Assembly (NCBI RefSeq): GCF_034424545.1
Contig: NZ_CP139971.1
Span: 1,612,001-1,676,000, forward strand
DNA from: Trinickia caryophylli
GTDB lineage: Bacteria > Pseudomonadota > Gammaproteobacteria > Burkholderiales > Burkholderiaceae
Direction of reading: 5' to 3'
Length of the DNA stretch: 64,000 nt
Positions 27,480-37,911 of the stretch are shown in pieces. A program made the position numbers and the translations under genes. The notes under the pieces were generated by a model. The model saw only the letters and a list, made by a program, of their open reading frames with translations. It was not told the origin of the DNA and ran no database searches. Every line of letters starts with the position of its first letter. The stretch's first letter is position 1.

Positions 27480-28061
27480 ATGACTATTTCGAGAGATTCG
27501 TTGATGACGCTGGAGGCTTACGCCAAAGCCCGCAAGTCAATGCGTGAGCGGGTGATTGCCCATAAGAAAGACCGGATAGTCCGCATCGGCAATCATTTGA
27601 CGCTGTTATTCGAGGATGAATTAACAATTGGGTACCAGATTCATGAAATGTTACATATCGAAAAGATTTTTGACGAAGCAGGCATTCAAGGAGAATTGGC
27701 CGCCTATTTGCCTCTGGTGCCGAGTGGAAGCAATTTGAAAGCTACGATGCAGATCGAGTACGAGGGGGAGGTCGAACGCCGTGCTGCGCTGCGGCGATTG
27801 ATCGGCATCGAGGACCATGTGTTCGTGCAGGTTGACGGCGAAAGCCCGATCTATGCGATTGCCGACGAGGACCTTGAGCGCGACAACGACGAGAAGACTT
27901 CGGCTGTCCACTTCTTGCGGTTCGAGTTCTCGCCCGGCATGAGGCAGTGCTTCCTGGACGGAATGGGCCTCACAATAGGATGCGATCATCCCTCGTATCC
28001 GAGCCCGCCTGAGCGAGTACCCGACAACGTCCGGGCGTCCCTGCTCAACGACCTGCGCTGA
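27480..28061 (+). CDS. DUF3501 family protein
   Basis: A 193-residue protein matching DUF3501 by its pattern: ITRDSL-type start (MTISRDSLMTLEAYAKARK), HLTLLFEDELTIGYQIHEMLHIEKIF, PLVPSGSNLKATMQIEY and HFLRFEFSPGMRQC. The biochemical role is not known. Its constant placement after rubrerythrin and the HdrB-like Fe-S protein in betaproteobacteria points to a shared role in peroxide or sulfur metabolism. The ATG has an AAGGA site; the 5' part of the gene is less GC-rich than the rest. Confidence 0.88.
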   Translation: MTISRDSLMTLEAYAKARKSMRERVIAHKKDRIVRIGNHLTLLFEDELTIGYQIHEMLHIEKIFDEAGIQGELAAYLPLVPSGSNLKATMQIEYEGEVERRAALRRLIGIEDHVFVQVDGESPIYAIADEDLERDNDEKTSAVHFLRFEFSPGMRQCFLDGMGLTIGCDHPSYPSPPERVPDNVRASLLNDLR

Positions 28062-28577
28062 GCGTCTTTGACGCATCGCCGCAACTTTCCATTACAAGAG
28101 CATTACAGCGGCAAATTGTTCCGATCGAATCATGAAAATAATGCCGAATATCGGGAATGAAAGTTGCGCAGTCTCTCCTGTACAATTGCATCGCATGCCA
28201 TAATTCGATTTTTGTTGGATCAACGACGCATTATGCATTTGCGTTGTCACGAAAATATTCTAAGATAGCGTCTCTTTGACAAGTCCCACGCGGACAGCAT
28301 CGACACGCTGCTTGAGTCGCGTAACCGGAAAGCATCGATTCTGCTAAGCATTCGATTTCGAGTGCACACCGCGATGGTATGGTTTCTGCACTATTTTCCC
28401 ATGCACGAGCGAGACCCCCTTTTTTGCGTCATCAGAGGGCAAAGTCGCACTACCCCTGTGCGGTTTTGGTCGCTGTAACAACAACAAAAAACACTTTGTG
28501 CAACCCGAGGCTCATTTGCGAATGACCGTTCGCTCGAGCCGAGTGTCGCAGCCCGGCCAGGCTGCGTGGAGAAGAAT
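28062..28577. other. Intergenic region before the EPS-linked regulator
   Basis: About 500 bases, AT-richer than the genome average. It holds an imperfect dyad CAACG...CGTTG (28221-28246) around an AT-rich centre, and A/T runs suited to promoters near 28250-28270. I see no gene or RNA. It is presumably the control region of the DUF4096 protein gene that follows. Confidence 0.45.
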
Positions 28578-29582
28578 ATGTTTTTTGAAGAGTTGAACGA
28601 CGACGAGTGGGCGCGTATTGCCGCCCTGGCTGCCGATGAACCTGTGCATCCTCATCGCCGTGGCCGTCCTCGTGCCGAAACCCGTGTGGTGGCGAACGCG
28701 GTCCTATGGATTCTGACGACGGGAGAGCGCTGGTCGAAGCTGCCGGCACGCTACCCGTCTGGCCCGACGTGCCGCCGTCGCTTCGACGAATGGCTGGCCG
28801 ACGGCACGCTCTTCGAGATGGTGAGGATTCTGTCCGATAGCGGGCGAGTGTTCGCCTACGTGCCGCAGCCGCAACCGGTCTCCACTCCGGCGCCGAAGGC
28901 TCCTCCGGCCGTGGAGTCGCCCCGCTTGCGCGGCGTGTTCTGGACCAACCCGGAATCGTGGCAGACCGAGGGCGGATGTTCGAGGCGCGCGGGCGACCTG
29001 CCCGTGGCGGCCTCGCGCACGCTCGGCGCCGTACCCGACCCGCTGCGCGCGATGCACGAGCGCACAGCCGGCGCCGAGGCCTCGTTCAGCGCCGCCGAAA
29101 CGCACAAGCGGGCCGATGACTACTGCGGCTATACGATTCACGCGATCGCACAACCCGTGACGCGGCAGGCCGGCCTCAGCTACCGCGCATCGGCGGAAAT
29201 CCTTCACGAGGGCACGCGCATCGAGCGCTCGGGCCTGATCGGCCCGCGTTTCGCCGACCATGAGAGCGCCGAGCGCCACGCGCTCGAATGGGCGCGAGAC
29301 TGGATCGACCGCCGTGCGAACGCGGCCTCGGCCGCGGCGGCGGAAGCGCGACAGGACGAGCGACAGGGCGAGCAGGTCGAAGCGCCTGTCGCACCGGCGC
29401 CTGAGCAGAAGAGAAAGGAGCCGGCGGTTGCAAAGCCGCTGCCGGCGCCGATCGCGGCCATAGCGCCTTCGGCTGCGCGCAAGCTCGAAGGCGGGGTGGG
29501 TCGCCACGCGCCGGAGTGGCTGCTTTATTCCGAGCACGGGCGCGGCGACGCGACGCCGCCGGAATTGCTCTATCACGCCTGA
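28578..29582 (+). CDS. DUF4096 (transposase-type HTH) protein, likely EPS-linked regulator
   Basis: A 334-residue protein. Residues 1-80 match the DUF4096 domain found at the N-terminus of IS5/IS402-type transposases (DDEWARIAALAADEP, VVANAVLWILTTGERWSKLPARYPSGPTCRRRFDEWLADG). No transposase catalytic DDE domain follows. The rest is an unrelated low-complexity chain with a possible globular part near residues 170-250 (YCGYTIHAIAQPV, RYADHES-like) and an Ala/Glu/Pro-rich tail. It sits beside, and converges with, the manC-type gene of the exopolysaccharide locus. A domesticated transposase DNA-binding domain acting as regulator is the best reading, but this is inference. Confidence 0.75.
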   Translation: MFFEELNDDEWARIAALAADEPVHPHRRGRPRAETRVVANAVLWILTTGERWSKLPARYPSGPTCRRRFDEWLADGTLFEMVRILSDSGRVFAYVPQPQPVSTPAPKAPPAVESPRLRGVFWTNPESWQTEGGCSRRAGDLPVAASRTLGAVPDPLRAMHERTAGAEASFSAAETHKRADDYCGYTIHAIAQPVTRQAGLSYRASAEILHEGTRIERSGLIGPRFADHESAERHALEWARDWIDRRANAASAAAAEARQDERQGEQVEAPVAPAPEQKRKEPAVAKPLPAPIAAIAPSAARKLEGGVGRHAPEWLLYSEHGRGDATPPELLYHA

Positions 29583-29614
29583 GCGGCGCCGCGCGGGCGG
29601 GCGGCGCACGAAAA

Positions 29615-29645
29615 AAGCAAGCGGGCCCGCAGACCCGCTTTTGCT
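29615..29645. terminator. Bidirectional terminator between regulator and manC-type gene
   Basis: AGCAAGCGGG and CCCGCTTTTGCT pair around CCCGCAGA. An A run lies on the left and a T run on the right, so it can end transcription from both convergent genes. Confidence 0.75.
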
Positions 29646-29709
29646 CGTTTGCCCTGGCGTGCCGTTGGACACGGCAGCACCGCGACGGCACGATGGCCGT
29701 CAGGGGCGG

Positions 29710-31281
29710 TCAGTGACGGCCGTAGGTATCGTCGAAGCGCACGATATCGTCCTCGCCGAGGTACGAGCCCGATTGCACTTCCACGATCTCGAGCGGGAGC
29801 TTGCCGGGGTTCTCGAGCCGGTGAGTGACGCCGAGCGGGATATAGGTCGATTCGTTCTCCGACAGGAGGAACGTTTCGTCTCCGCGCGTGACGCGTGCGG
29901 TGCCGCGCACGACGATCCAGTGCTCGGCGCGATGGTGGTGCATCTGGAGCGAAAGGCAGGCGCCGGGCTTGACCACGATCCGTTTGACCTGGAACCGTTC
30001 GCCCGAGTCGATCGAGTCGTAGTGTCCCCACGGCCGATGCACCTTGCGGTGGTTGGCGGCTTCGGGCTCGCGCTCGGCCTTGAGGCGCGAAACCACGCGC
30101 TTCACGTCCTGCACGTGCGATTTGTCGGCAACGAGCACGGCATCGGCCGTTTCCACGACGATGAGGTCGTGCGTGCCCACGCATGCGACGAGCCGCCCCT
30201 CCGAATGCGCAAGCGTGGCCTCGGCTCCCTCGAAGAGGACGCGTCCGCGGCTGACATTGCCGCTGTCGTCTTTCGGAAGGATCTGCCAGAGCGCATCCCA
30301 CGATCCGACATCGGACCACCCGGCGCGCAACGGCACCGCTACGCCGCTGCAGCCGATGTCCTTGGTGGCGAGCCGCTCCATCACCGCATAGTCGATGGAG
30401 TTCGAGGGGGAGGCGGCAAAAGCGTCGCGATCGAGGCGGAAGAAATTGCCGTCCGTCGTCCCGCGCGCATGCGCCTGCGCGCAGGCGTCGTACATGGAGG
30501 GCTCGAACGTGCGCAGGGCGTGCAGCCAGACGGAGGCGCGCACTACGAAGATGCCGCTGTTCCACCAGTACTCGCCCGAGGCGACATATTGTTGGGCCAG
30601 CTCGAGGTGCGGTTTCTCCACGAAGCGTGAGAGCCGGCGCGCGGCAGGCCCGGAAGCCGGTTCCGCGGCACCCGCCGCGGGGGGCAGCGCCTCGCCGAGG
30701 CGCAGGTAGCCGTAGCCCGTTTCGGCTTGCGTCGGCACGATCCCGAGCGTGGCGATCATGCCGTCGGCCGCATAGCCGATGGCCGTTGCGACGGCCTCGG
30801 AAAATCCGGCGGGGTCGGCGATCGCATGATCGGCCGGCATCGCGACGAGTAGTGCGTCAGCGTGCTCGCCAGCGCCCGCCAGCGCATCGAGGGCCGCGAT
30901 CGTCAGTGCGGGGGCTGTGTCGCGCCCGAGCGGCTCCAGCACGATACGGGCCTGCACACCGCTTGCATTCAACTGTTCCTGGGTCGTGAAGCGATGCTCG
31001 TCGCCGCATACGACGACGATGGACTCGGCGAACGGAAACCCGTCGTACAAGCCCTCCAACCGGTGCGCCGTCGATTGAAGCAGTGATTCGTCGCCGAGCA
31101 GTTCGATCAATTGTTTTGGATATTGCTCGCGCGACATCGGCCAGAGCCGGGTACCCGAGCCGCCCGCGAGAATCACGGGCTGTACCTTGAATCGCGTGCG
31201 CGCCATCGGCGACGGCATGGCGACCGGATGAGCCGGCGCGGCGATGCCCGCTTCGTCGACGGTTGCGTTCGGAGTCGTCAT
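29710..31281 (-). CDS. manC: Mannose-1-phosphate guanylyltransferase / mannose-6-phosphate isomerase (BceA/ManC-like)
   Basis: A 523-residue bifunctional enzyme making GDP-mannose for the exopolysaccharide. The N-terminal nucleotidyltransferase shows VQPVILAGGSGTRLWPMSR and PKQLIELLG, and later FVEKPHLE and EYWWNSGIFV. The C-terminal type II isomerase cupin shows RPWGHYDSID, LQMHHHRAEHWIVV and ESTYIPLGVTHRLENPG. The ATG at 31281 follows AAGGAGG. It is transcribed away from the rest of the locus across a 278-base AT-rich divergent promoter region, unlike bceA of cepacian clusters, which runs with the others. Confidence 0.95.
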   Translation of the reverse strand: MTTPNATVDEAGIAAPAHPVAMPSPMARTRFKVQPVILAGGSGTRLWPMSREQYPKQLIELLGDESLLQSTAHRLEGLYDGFPFAESIVVVCGDEHRFTTQEQLNASGVQARIVLEPLGRDTAPALTIAALDALAGAGEHADALLVAMPADHAIADPAGFSEAVATAIGYAADGMIATLGIVPTQAETGYGYLRLGEALPPAAGAAEPASGPAARRLSRFVEKPHLELAQQYVASGEYWWNSGIFVVRASVWLHALRTFEPSMYDACAQAHARGTTDGNFFRLDRDAFAASPSNSIDYAVMERLATKDIGCSGVAVPLRAGWSDVGSWDALWQILPKDDSGNVSRGRVLFEGAEATLAHSEGRLVACVGTHDLIVVETADAVLVADKSHVQDVKRVVSRLKAEREPEAANHRKVHRPWGHYDSIDSGERFQVKRIVVKPGACLSLQMHHHRAEHWIVVRGTARVTRGDETFLLSENESTYIPLGVTHRLENPGKLPLEIVEVQSGSYLGEDDIVRFDDTYGRH

Positions 31282-31559
31282 GGTGGCCTCCTTGGGGCGT
31301 CAATCGGATAGCCCAGTGTGGCAGGAAGTAAATCGAACAATAAAACGCCGACGAATGGCGCGGCCGGCCGCGAGCGTGGGTGCGCGGCTGGCCGAAGCAG
31401 CGAAATGTGACGAAAGGGGCTATGCGAAGTACGAAAAAATCAAAAAATAATTGGTAAAAGCCCGCTGAAATATTTTTGAATATTCGTCCGCTTGCTGTTC
31501 GCTTTTTGATGGCGCTTGATGGATACCTATGAATACACGGCTGAAATCGAGGTGCAGCG
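31282..31559. promoter_or_regulatory. Divergent promoter region of the EPS locus
   Basis: A 278-base region between manC and the priming transferase, with A/T runs at 31425-31500 and an AATATT repeat pair (AAATATTTTTGAATATTC). Promoters for both directions should lie here; exact boxes could not be assigned. Confidence 0.5.
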
Positions 31560-32969
31560 ATGTTGGGCCTACTTTCGCGGATGATCGACGTTGCGCTGGC
31601 GAGCCTGGGCGCATTTGCGGCCGCCGCACTGTACGCAGGACACCCTGTGTGGCTCAACGAGACGCAAAGCATCGCCATGGTCTTCGACGACATGCTCGTC
31701 GTCGCCTTCTTCCCTGCGCTCGGGATTTATCGCTCGTGGCGCGGAAAGCCGCTCAGCGATCTGCTGTGGCGCACGGCGTTCGCCTGGCTGCTCGTCGAAT
31801 GCACGGGCGTGCTGATGAGCTTCAGCGTGCATCGTGCCGACGCGCTTTCACGCACGTGGCTTGTTTTATGGGCCTTCACGACGATTGTCTTGCTGCTTGC
31901 GGTGAAGGCGCTGGTCTATTCGACCCTCAGGCGCCTGCGCCGCCAGGGCTTGAATCAGAAATCCGTTGCCATCGTCGGAAGCGGCCCGTATGCCACGTTT
32001 CTCATCGAGCGCATGAAGGCGCGCCCCGATGCAGGGTTCGCGCCCGTTTGCGTCTTCGACGAAGAAGCCGATGACGCACGCGCACCGGCGTCGACGGATC
32101 GCGATTCCGGCCACGCGGCGATTTCCGGCGTGCCGATCGAACGTGACTTCGCGAAGCTCGTGCAGCTCGTCAAGCGACGTGCGATCCGCGAGCTCTGGCT
32201 GGCGTTGCCGATGTCGCACGAACCGACGATTCATCGCATCGTGACCGCATTCAGGAACGATTTCGTGAACATTCGCTTCATTCCCGATGTCAGTAGTCTA
32301 AGTCTGCTCAATCAGGAGGTCGTCGATCTGCTCGGCGTGCCGGCGATCAACCTGGCCGCTTCGCCGCTCGGCGACGTTCGCGCGTTGCCGAAGCTCGTCT
32401 TCGACAGGCTCTTCGCGCTTGCCGCGCTGCTCGCGCTCATGCCCGTCATGGCCGCCATCGCCGTGGCTGTAAAGGTTTCGTCGCCGGGGCCCGTGTTTTT
32501 CCGGCAGCGGCGCCTCGGCGCCGACGGCAACACGTTCGAAATCTACAAGTTCCGGACGATGAAGGTGCACGCCGAGCAGGCCGGCAAGGTCACGCAGGCC
32601 ACGCGCAACGATTCGCGCGTGACGCGCGTCGGGCGCTTCTTGCGCCGCACGAGCCTCGATGAGCTGCCGCAGTTCATCAACGTGCTCAAGGGCGAAATGT
32701 CCGTCGTGGGGCCTCGGCCGCATGCGCTCGAGCACGACGATCTCTACAAGGATCTCGTGAACGGGTACATGTTCCGCTATCGCATCAAGCCCGGCATCAC
32801 CGGCTGGGCTCAGGTACACGGTTTTCGCGGCGAGACCGACCGTATCGAGAAGATGAGCGGGCGCGTGAAACTCGATCTCTACTACATCCAGAACTGGACG
32901 TTCTGGTTCGACATCAAGATCGTGATGCTCACGCTTTGGAAAGGCTTCGCCGGCAGCAACGCGTATTGA
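31560..32969 (+). CDS. Undecaprenyl-phosphate hexose-1-phosphate transferase (BceB/WcaJ-like)
   Basis: A 469-residue membrane enzyme that starts repeat-unit assembly by transferring a hexose 1-phosphate, probably glucose, to undecaprenyl phosphate. Four N-terminal membrane segments, a central Rossmann-like CoA-binding-type domain ([17 protein letters not shown]), a fifth hydrophobic segment ([22 protein letters not shown]) and the catalytic bacterial sugar transferase domain are visible ([64 protein letters not shown]). The gene opens the plus-strand EPS operon. Confidence 0.94.
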   Translation: MLGLLSRMIDVALASLGAFAAAALYAGHPVWLNETQSIAMVFDDMLVVAFFPALGIYRSWRGKPLSDLLWRTAFAWLLVECTGVLMSFSVHRADALSRTWLVLWAFTTIVLLLAVKALVYSTLRRLRRQGLNQKSVAIVGSGPYATFLIERMKARPDAGFAPVCVFDEEADDARAPASTDRDSGHAAISGVPIERDFAKLVQLVKRRAIRELWLALPMSHEPTIHRIVTAFRNDFVNIRFIPDVSSLSLLNQEVVDLLGVPAINLAASPLGDVRALPKLVFDRLFALAALLALMPVMAAIAVAVKVSSPGPVFFRQRRLGADGNTFEIYKFRTMKVHAEQAGKVTQATRNDSRVTRVGRFLRRTSLDELPQFINVLKGEMSVVGPRPHALEHDDLYKDLVNGYMFRYRIKPGITGWAQVHGFRGETDRIEKMSGRVKLDLYYIQNWTFWFDIKIVMLTLWKGFAGSNAY

Positions 32970-33045
32970 ATCGAACCGTGCCGCGTCTCATGAGGACGTG
33001 GCGAAACCGTCTACACCGTTTTCGTTTTCTTGAGGCCATCGAAAC

Positions 33046-34467
33046 ATGAACGTGACCATCATCGGCTGCGGATACGTCGGACTCGTAACGGGCGCATGCC
33101 TTGCCGACATCGGCAATGACGTGTGCTGCTTCGACGTCGATCACAACCGGATCGCCACCCTCGAATCGGGCGGCATGCCGATTCACGAGCCGGGCCTGCG
33201 CGAGATCGTGGCGCGCAACCGCGCGGCCGGACGGCTGTCGTTCGTCACCGACGTGAAGCCGGCGATCGAGCACGGTGACGTCATCTTCATCGCCGTCGGA
33301 ACGCCGAGCGGCGAGGACGGCTCCGCCGATCTGCAATACGTGCTCGCCGCGGCGGGCGAGATTGGCCGCCACATGCGGGGCTTCACGGTCGTCGTCGACA
33401 AATCGACGGTGCCGGTGGGCACGGCCGAGCGCGTGCGCGAAGCGATTTCCGCGCAATTGAAGCTGCGCGGCGACGATTCGCTCTTCTCCGTCGTCTCGAA
33501 CCCCGAGTTCCTCAAGGAGGGCGCCGCCATCGAGGATTTCACGCGGCCCGACCGCATCGTCATCGGCTGCGACGACGACATGCCCGGCGAACGCGCGAAA
33601 GAGACGATGAAGCGTCTTTATGCGCCTTTCAATCGCAACCACGAGCGCACGATGTATATGGATGTGCGTTCCGCCGAGTTCACGAAGTACGCGGCCAACG
33701 CAATGCTGGCCACGCGCATTTCGTTCATGAACGAACTCGCGAACCTGGCGGAGCGGGTTGGGGCCGACATCGACGCGGTGCGGCGCGGTATCGGCTCGGA
33801 CCCGCGCATCGGCTATCACTTCCTTTATGCGGGCTGCGGCTACGGCGGCTCGTGCTTTCCCAAGGACGTGCAGGCGCTCATCCGCACGGCCGACGAAAAC
33901 GGCCAGTCGATGCAGATTCTCCACTCGGTATCGACAGTCAACGCTGCCCAGAAGCAGATGCTGGCCAACAAGATCGTCGCGCGTTTCGGCGAGGATCTGA
34001 GCGGGCACACGTTCGGCGTTTGGGGCCTCGCTTTCAAGCCCGAGACCGACGACATGCGCGAGGCCCCGAGCCGCGTGCTGATCGCCGCGCTGCTGGCGCG
34101 CGGGGCGCGCGTCGTCGCCTACGATCCCGTGGCGGTGGAAGAAGCGAAGAAGGCGTTCGCCGCCGATCTGCGGGACGACGCCGAGGCGCTTGCTCGTTTG
34201 CTGCTCGTGGACGATCAGATGAGCGTGGCGCACAACGCCGACGCGCTCGTGCTGCTGACCGAATGGAAGGCATTCAAGAGCCCGGATTTCGATGCGTTGA
34301 AGCGACTGCTCAAGCAGCCCGTCGTGTTCGACGGCCGCAATCTCTACGAGCCGCTCGCGATGGCCGAGGCCGGCATCGAATATCACTCGATCGGCCGGCC
34401 CGGCGGGGCTGCCCTGGCTAAGCGGTCGAAGCGACCGGGCGGCCCTGTGGCCGCCTATCCCGCATGA
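33046..34467 (+). CDS. ugd: UDP-glucose 6-dehydrogenase (BceC-like)
   Basis: A 473-residue NAD-dependent enzyme that makes UDP-glucuronate for the exopolysaccharide. Evidence: Rossmann start [57 protein letters not shown], the catalytic cysteine in [14 protein letters not shown], and [16 protein letters not shown]. The stop codon overlaps the first ATG of the exporter gene (ATGA). In cepacian clusters a tyrosine phosphatase gene follows ugd; here it is absent. Confidence 0.96.
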   Translation: MNVTIIGCGYVGLVTGACLADIGNDVCCFDVDHNRIATLESGGMPIHEPGLREIVARNRAAGRLSFVTDVKPAIEHGDVIFIAVGTPSGEDGSADLQYVLAAAGEIGRHMRGFTVVVDKSTVPVGTAERVREAISAQLKLRGDDSLFSVVSNPEFLKEGAAIEDFTRPDRIVIGCDDDMPGERAKETMKRLYAPFNRNHERTMYMDVRSAEFTKYAANAMLATRISFMNELANLAERVGADIDAVRRGIGSDPRIGYHFLYAGCGYGGSCFPKDVQALIRTADENGQSMQILHSVSTVNAAQKQMLANKIVARFGEDLSGHTFGVWGLAFKPETDDMREAPSRVLIAALLARGARVVAYDPVAVEEAKKAFAADLRDDAEALARLLLVDDQMSVAHNADALVLLTEWKAFKSPDFDALKRLLKQPVVFDGRNLYEPLAMAEAGIEYHSIGRPGGAALAKRSKRPGGPVAAYPA

Positions 34468-35669
34468 AGTCAAGCTTACGTTTCAGCGAATCCATGAATC
34501 ATCGCCTCCTTTCCCTGACTGCCTTCGCCGTTGCGGCCTCGTTGCTGGCCGGCTGTGCCGCCGCGCCCGGCAACGCGCTCGATACCTCGCATCTGCGCGA
34601 GACGGCGCCCGCGAACGCGGATCAGACCTACGACGTGCATCTGATCACGCCTGAGATCGTGCAGCAGCTCACGGCCGCGCAAACGACGCCGCAGAAGGTG
34701 CCCGAATCGCGCTTCCCCGATCCTGCGCAGTACATCTATCGCATCGGCCCGCAGGATATTCTCGGCATCACGGTCTGGGACCACCCCGAGTTGACGACGC
34801 CGCAAGGCACGTCGTTTTCGGCCGGCGGCACCACGACGCAGACGATCGCGGGCGCGCTCGCCCAGCCGTACACCACGGCGTTGCCGGGGCAGGCCGATCC
34901 GTATGGGCAGACAGTGGGGCACGACGGGACGATCTTTTTCCCGTTCGTTGGCCGCGTTCGCGTGGCGGGGCAGACGCCGCAGCAGGTGCGCGACCGGCTG
35001 GCCGCGCAGCTCGCGCCGTACATCCACAATCCGCAGCTCGACGTGCGCGTGCTGGCCTATCGCAGCCAGCGCGTGCAGGTGACGGGCGACGTGAAGTCGC
35101 CGGGCCCGCTCGCGATCACGGACGTGCCGCTCACGCTCGTGGACGCGATCACGCGCTCGGGCGGCACGACCGACAACGCGGATTTGCAGCGCGTGCGGCT
35201 CACGCGCAACGGGCAGTTCTATCAGCTCGACGCGAACGGCGTGCTCGATCGCGGCGAACTGAAGCAGAACGTGCTGCTGCAGGACGGCGACATCATCAAC
35301 GTGCCTGATCGCTCGGACAGCCGCATCTTCGTGATGGGCGAGGTGAAGACGCCGATGGCCGTGCCGATGATCCGCGGCAACCTCTCGATTGCCGACTCGC
35401 TGACCACGGCCGGCGGCATCCTCGACACGGATGCGAATCCGCGTCAGATCTACGTGATCCGCGGCATGCGGACGAAACCGACTTCGCCCGAGATCTACCG
35501 GCTCGACATGACGAAGCCCGATGCGATCCTGCTGTCGACGCAGTTCCCGTTGCAGCCGTACGACGTCGTCTACGTCGGCACCTCGGCGGCGGTGCAGTTC
35601 AACCGTCTGATGCAGCAGGTCCTGCCGACGCTTCAGACGCTTTTCTTTACGAAGCAGTTGACGAAGTGA
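34464..35669 (+). CDS. Outer membrane polysaccharide export lipoprotein (Wza/BceE-like)
   Basis: A 401-residue outer-membrane polysaccharide exporter of the Wza family. A lipoprotein signal is present: hydrophobic [16 protein letters not shown] stretch and lipobox LLAGC. The polysaccharide export domain shows [42 protein letters not shown] and the SLBB repeats ([33 protein letters not shown]). The ATG at 34464 overlaps the ugd stop; a second ATG at 34494 would give a signal peptide of more usual length. Neither has a clear ribosome site, so the start is uncertain. Confidence 0.92.
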   Translation: MKSSLRFSESMNHRLLSLTAFAVAASLLAGCAAAPGNALDTSHLRETAPANADQTYDVHLITPEIVQQLTAAQTTPQKVPESRFPDPAQYIYRIGPQDILGITVWDHPELTTPQGTSFSAGGTTTQTIAGALAQPYTTALPGQADPYGQTVGHDGTIFFPFVGRVRVAGQTPQQVRDRLAAQLAPYIHNPQLDVRVLAYRSQRVQVTGDVKSPGPLAITDVPLTLVDAITRSGGTTDNADLQRVRLTRNGQFYQLDANGVLDRGELKQNVLLQDGDIINVPDRSDSRIFVMGEVKTPMAVPMIRGNLSIADSLTTAGGILDTDANPRQIYVIRGMRTKPTSPEIYRLDMTKPDAILLSTQFPLQPYDVVYVGTSAAVQFNRLMQQVLPTLQTLFFTKQLTK

Positions 35670-35673
35670 CGCT

Positions 35674-37911
35674 ATGAAGACAAGTTCGAGCATCCTCGCC
35701 CAATCGATCGCGCCGTCGCCGACGGTCTTTCAATCCGAAGAAGACGATGTCGTGCTCGGTCAGTTGCTGCAGGCCGTGGTGGACGACATCGGCTGGCTGA
35801 TCGGCATCGCCGTGACCGTCGTCGCCCTGGCGGCGGTCTACTGCTTCCTGGCGAAGCCCGTTTATCAGGCCGATGCGCATGTACGCGTCGAGCCGCCGAA
35901 CGACTCGTCGCAGGCGTTTTCGCCGACGAACGGCGCGGCGGCCGGCGGCGGCTCGACTTCGCTGCCGACCGATGCCGAGATCGAGATCATCAAGAGCCGC
36001 GGCGTGGTCGGTCCCGTCGTCAACGAGTACAAGCTCAACTTCTCGGTAGCGCCGAGAACGTTCCCGCTGCTCGGCACGATCGCACAGCGATTGGCGTCGC
36101 CGGGGCACCTCGCCAAGCCGTGGCTCGGCATGTCGTCCTATGCGTGGGGCGGCGAGGAGGCCGACGTGGACTTCGTGCAGGTGCCGCCGGGCCTTGAAGG
36201 CAAGAAGCTGACGATGACCGCGTCGGGCGGCGATCATTATGCGTTGCGCGACGCCGACGGCGATCTGCTGCTCGAAGGCAAGGTGGGCGAGCCTGCGTCG
36301 GGCAATGGCGTGTCGATTCTCGTGAAGCGGCTCGTGGCCAACGCGGGCACGCGTTTCAATGTGGTGCGCTGGAACGATCTCGATGCGATGACGGCCTTCC
36401 AGCTCGCGCTCGACGTGGAGGAGCAGGGCAAGCAGACCGGCGTCGTCGAAATCTCGCTTCAGGACAAAAATCCCGAGCGTGCCGCGCTGTTGGCCAACGC
36501 CGTTGCACGCTCATATTTGAGCGAGTACACGAAGTCCAAGCAGTCGCAAGCGCAGAAAATGCTCGACTTCCTCGAGAGCGAAGCGCCGCGCATGAAAACC
36601 GAGCTGGAGCATTCCGAAGGCGCCTTGAGCGCATATCAGGCACAGTCGGGTTCGATCAACCCGAGCGAGGAAGCGAAGTCCTATCTCGAAGGCAGCATTC
36701 AGTACGAGCAGCAGATTTCGGCGCTGGAATTGCAAACGGCGCAGTTGCATCAGCGCTATGGCCCCAACCATCCCGCCATCATCGCCTCGGAGCAGCAGCT
36801 CGCACGGCTGAAGGCCGATCGCGACCACTTCGCCTCGCGCTTCAGGAACCTGCCCGCCGCCGAAGTCAAGGGCGTGGCGTTGAAGCGCAATGCGAAGGTG
36901 GCCGAAGACATCTATGAGCTGCTGCTCAATCGCATGCAGGAGCTGAAGGTGCAAAAGGCCGGTACCGGCGGCAACGTGCATCTGATCGACGTGGCACTGC
37001 GCCCGGGTGCGCCCATCAAGCCGAAAAAGGTACTGATCCTTTCGGCTGCGGCGATGCTCGGCCTCATTGCCGGCACCGGTGTCGTGTTCCTGCGCCGCAG
37101 CCTGCTCAAGGGTATCGAGGATCCCGAGCGGGTGGAGCGCGCATGCGGGCTGCCGCTTTACGGGCTCGTGCCCGCGAGCCAGGAAGCCGAGCGGCTCGAT
37201 CTCAGCTATGCGCGCGGGCGCAAGGGCGCGCGGCCGATTCTCGCGCTCGCGCGGCCGAACGATGCCTGTATCGAGAGCCTGCGCAGCTTGCGCACCTCGA
37301 TTCAATTCGCGCTTGCGGAAGCGCAGAACAACGTGATGGTCCTGACGGGCCCGTCGCCGGGCATCGGCAAGAGCTTCATGACCGCCAACCTCGGCGTGTT
37401 GTTCGCCGATTCGGGCAAGCGCGTGCTCGCCATCGATGCCGACATGCGTCGCGGCACGCTGCACGAATACTTCGGCGGCGGCTTGCAAGTGGGCCTTTCG
37501 GAGTTGCTCGCGGGGCAGATCTCGATGGAAGAGGCGGTGCGCCGAACGCCGGTGCCCGCGCTCGATTTCATCGCGTGCGGTTCGAGGCCGATGAACCCGT
37601 CGGAGCTGCTGATGTCGCCGCGCCTTCAGCAGTACCTCGAGGCGCTCGGCGAACGCTACGACGTCATTCTTATCGATACGCCGCCGCTCTTGGCCGTAAC
37701 GGATGCGGCGCTGCTGGCCGCCCATGCGGGTACCTCCTTCATGGTCCTGCGCAGCGGCGTGCACGCCGAATCCGACATCGGCGCCTCGCTCAAGCGGCTT
37801 GCAACGGCGGGCGTCACCGTGCAAGGCGGTATTTTCAACGCAGTGCCGCCGCGCTCGCGCAGCCTCGCGCGTGCGGGCTACGCGGCTGTCCAGGAGTATC
37901 TGAACGCATGA
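35674..37911 (+). CDS. Polysaccharide co-polymerase with BY-kinase domain (Wzc/BceF-like)
   Basis: A 745-residue inner-membrane protein controlling chain length and export. It has a Wzz domain with a first membrane helix (WLIGIAVTVVALAAVYCFLA), a long periplasmic coiled-coil part (about residues 280-440), a second helix (KKVLILSAAAMLGLIAGTGVVFL), then the tyrosine kinase: Walker A GPSPGIGKS, Walker A' VLAIDADMRRG, Walker B VILIDTPPLL. The C-terminal tail has only two tyrosines (GYAAVQEYLNA) instead of a long Tyr cluster. The cognate phosphatase gene is not nearby. Confidence 0.94.
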   Translation: MKTSSSILAQSIAPSPTVFQSEEDDVVLGQLLQAVVDDIGWLIGIAVTVVALAAVYCFLAKPVYQADAHVRVEPPNDSSQAFSPTNGAAAGGGSTSLPTDAEIEIIKSRGVVGPVVNEYKLNFSVAPRTFPLLGTIAQRLASPGHLAKPWLGMSSYAWGGEEADVDFVQVPPGLEGKKLTMTASGGDHYALRDADGDLLLEGKVGEPASGNGVSILVKRLVANAGTRFNVVRWNDLDAMTAFQLALDVEEQGKQTGVVEISLQDKNPERAALLANAVARSYLSEYTKSKQSQAQKMLDFLESEAPRMKTELEHSEGALSAYQAQSGSINPSEEAKSYLEGSIQYEQQISALELQTAQLHQRYGPNHPAIIASEQQLARLKADRDHFASRFRNLPAAEVKGVALKRNAKVAEDIYELLLNRMQELKVQKAGTGGNVHLIDVALRPGAPIKPKKVLILSAAAMLGLIAGTGVVFLRRSLLKGIEDPERVERACGLPLYGLVPASQEAERLDLSYARGRKGARPILALARPNDACIESLRSLRTSIQFALAEAQNNVMVLTGPSPGIGKSFMTANLGVLFADSGKRVLAIDADMRRGTLHEYFGGGLQVGLSELLAGQISMEEAVRRTPVPALDFIACGSRPMNPSELLMSPRLQQYLEALGERYDVILIDTPPLLAVTDAALLAAHAGTSFMVLRSGVHAESDIGASLKRLATAGVTVQGGIFNAVPPRSRSLARAGYAAVQEYLNA

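Noticed and set aside
28578-29582. Complete insertion sequence at the DUF4096 gene
   Set aside because: No catalytic DDE domain, no terminal inverted repeats and no target duplication seen.
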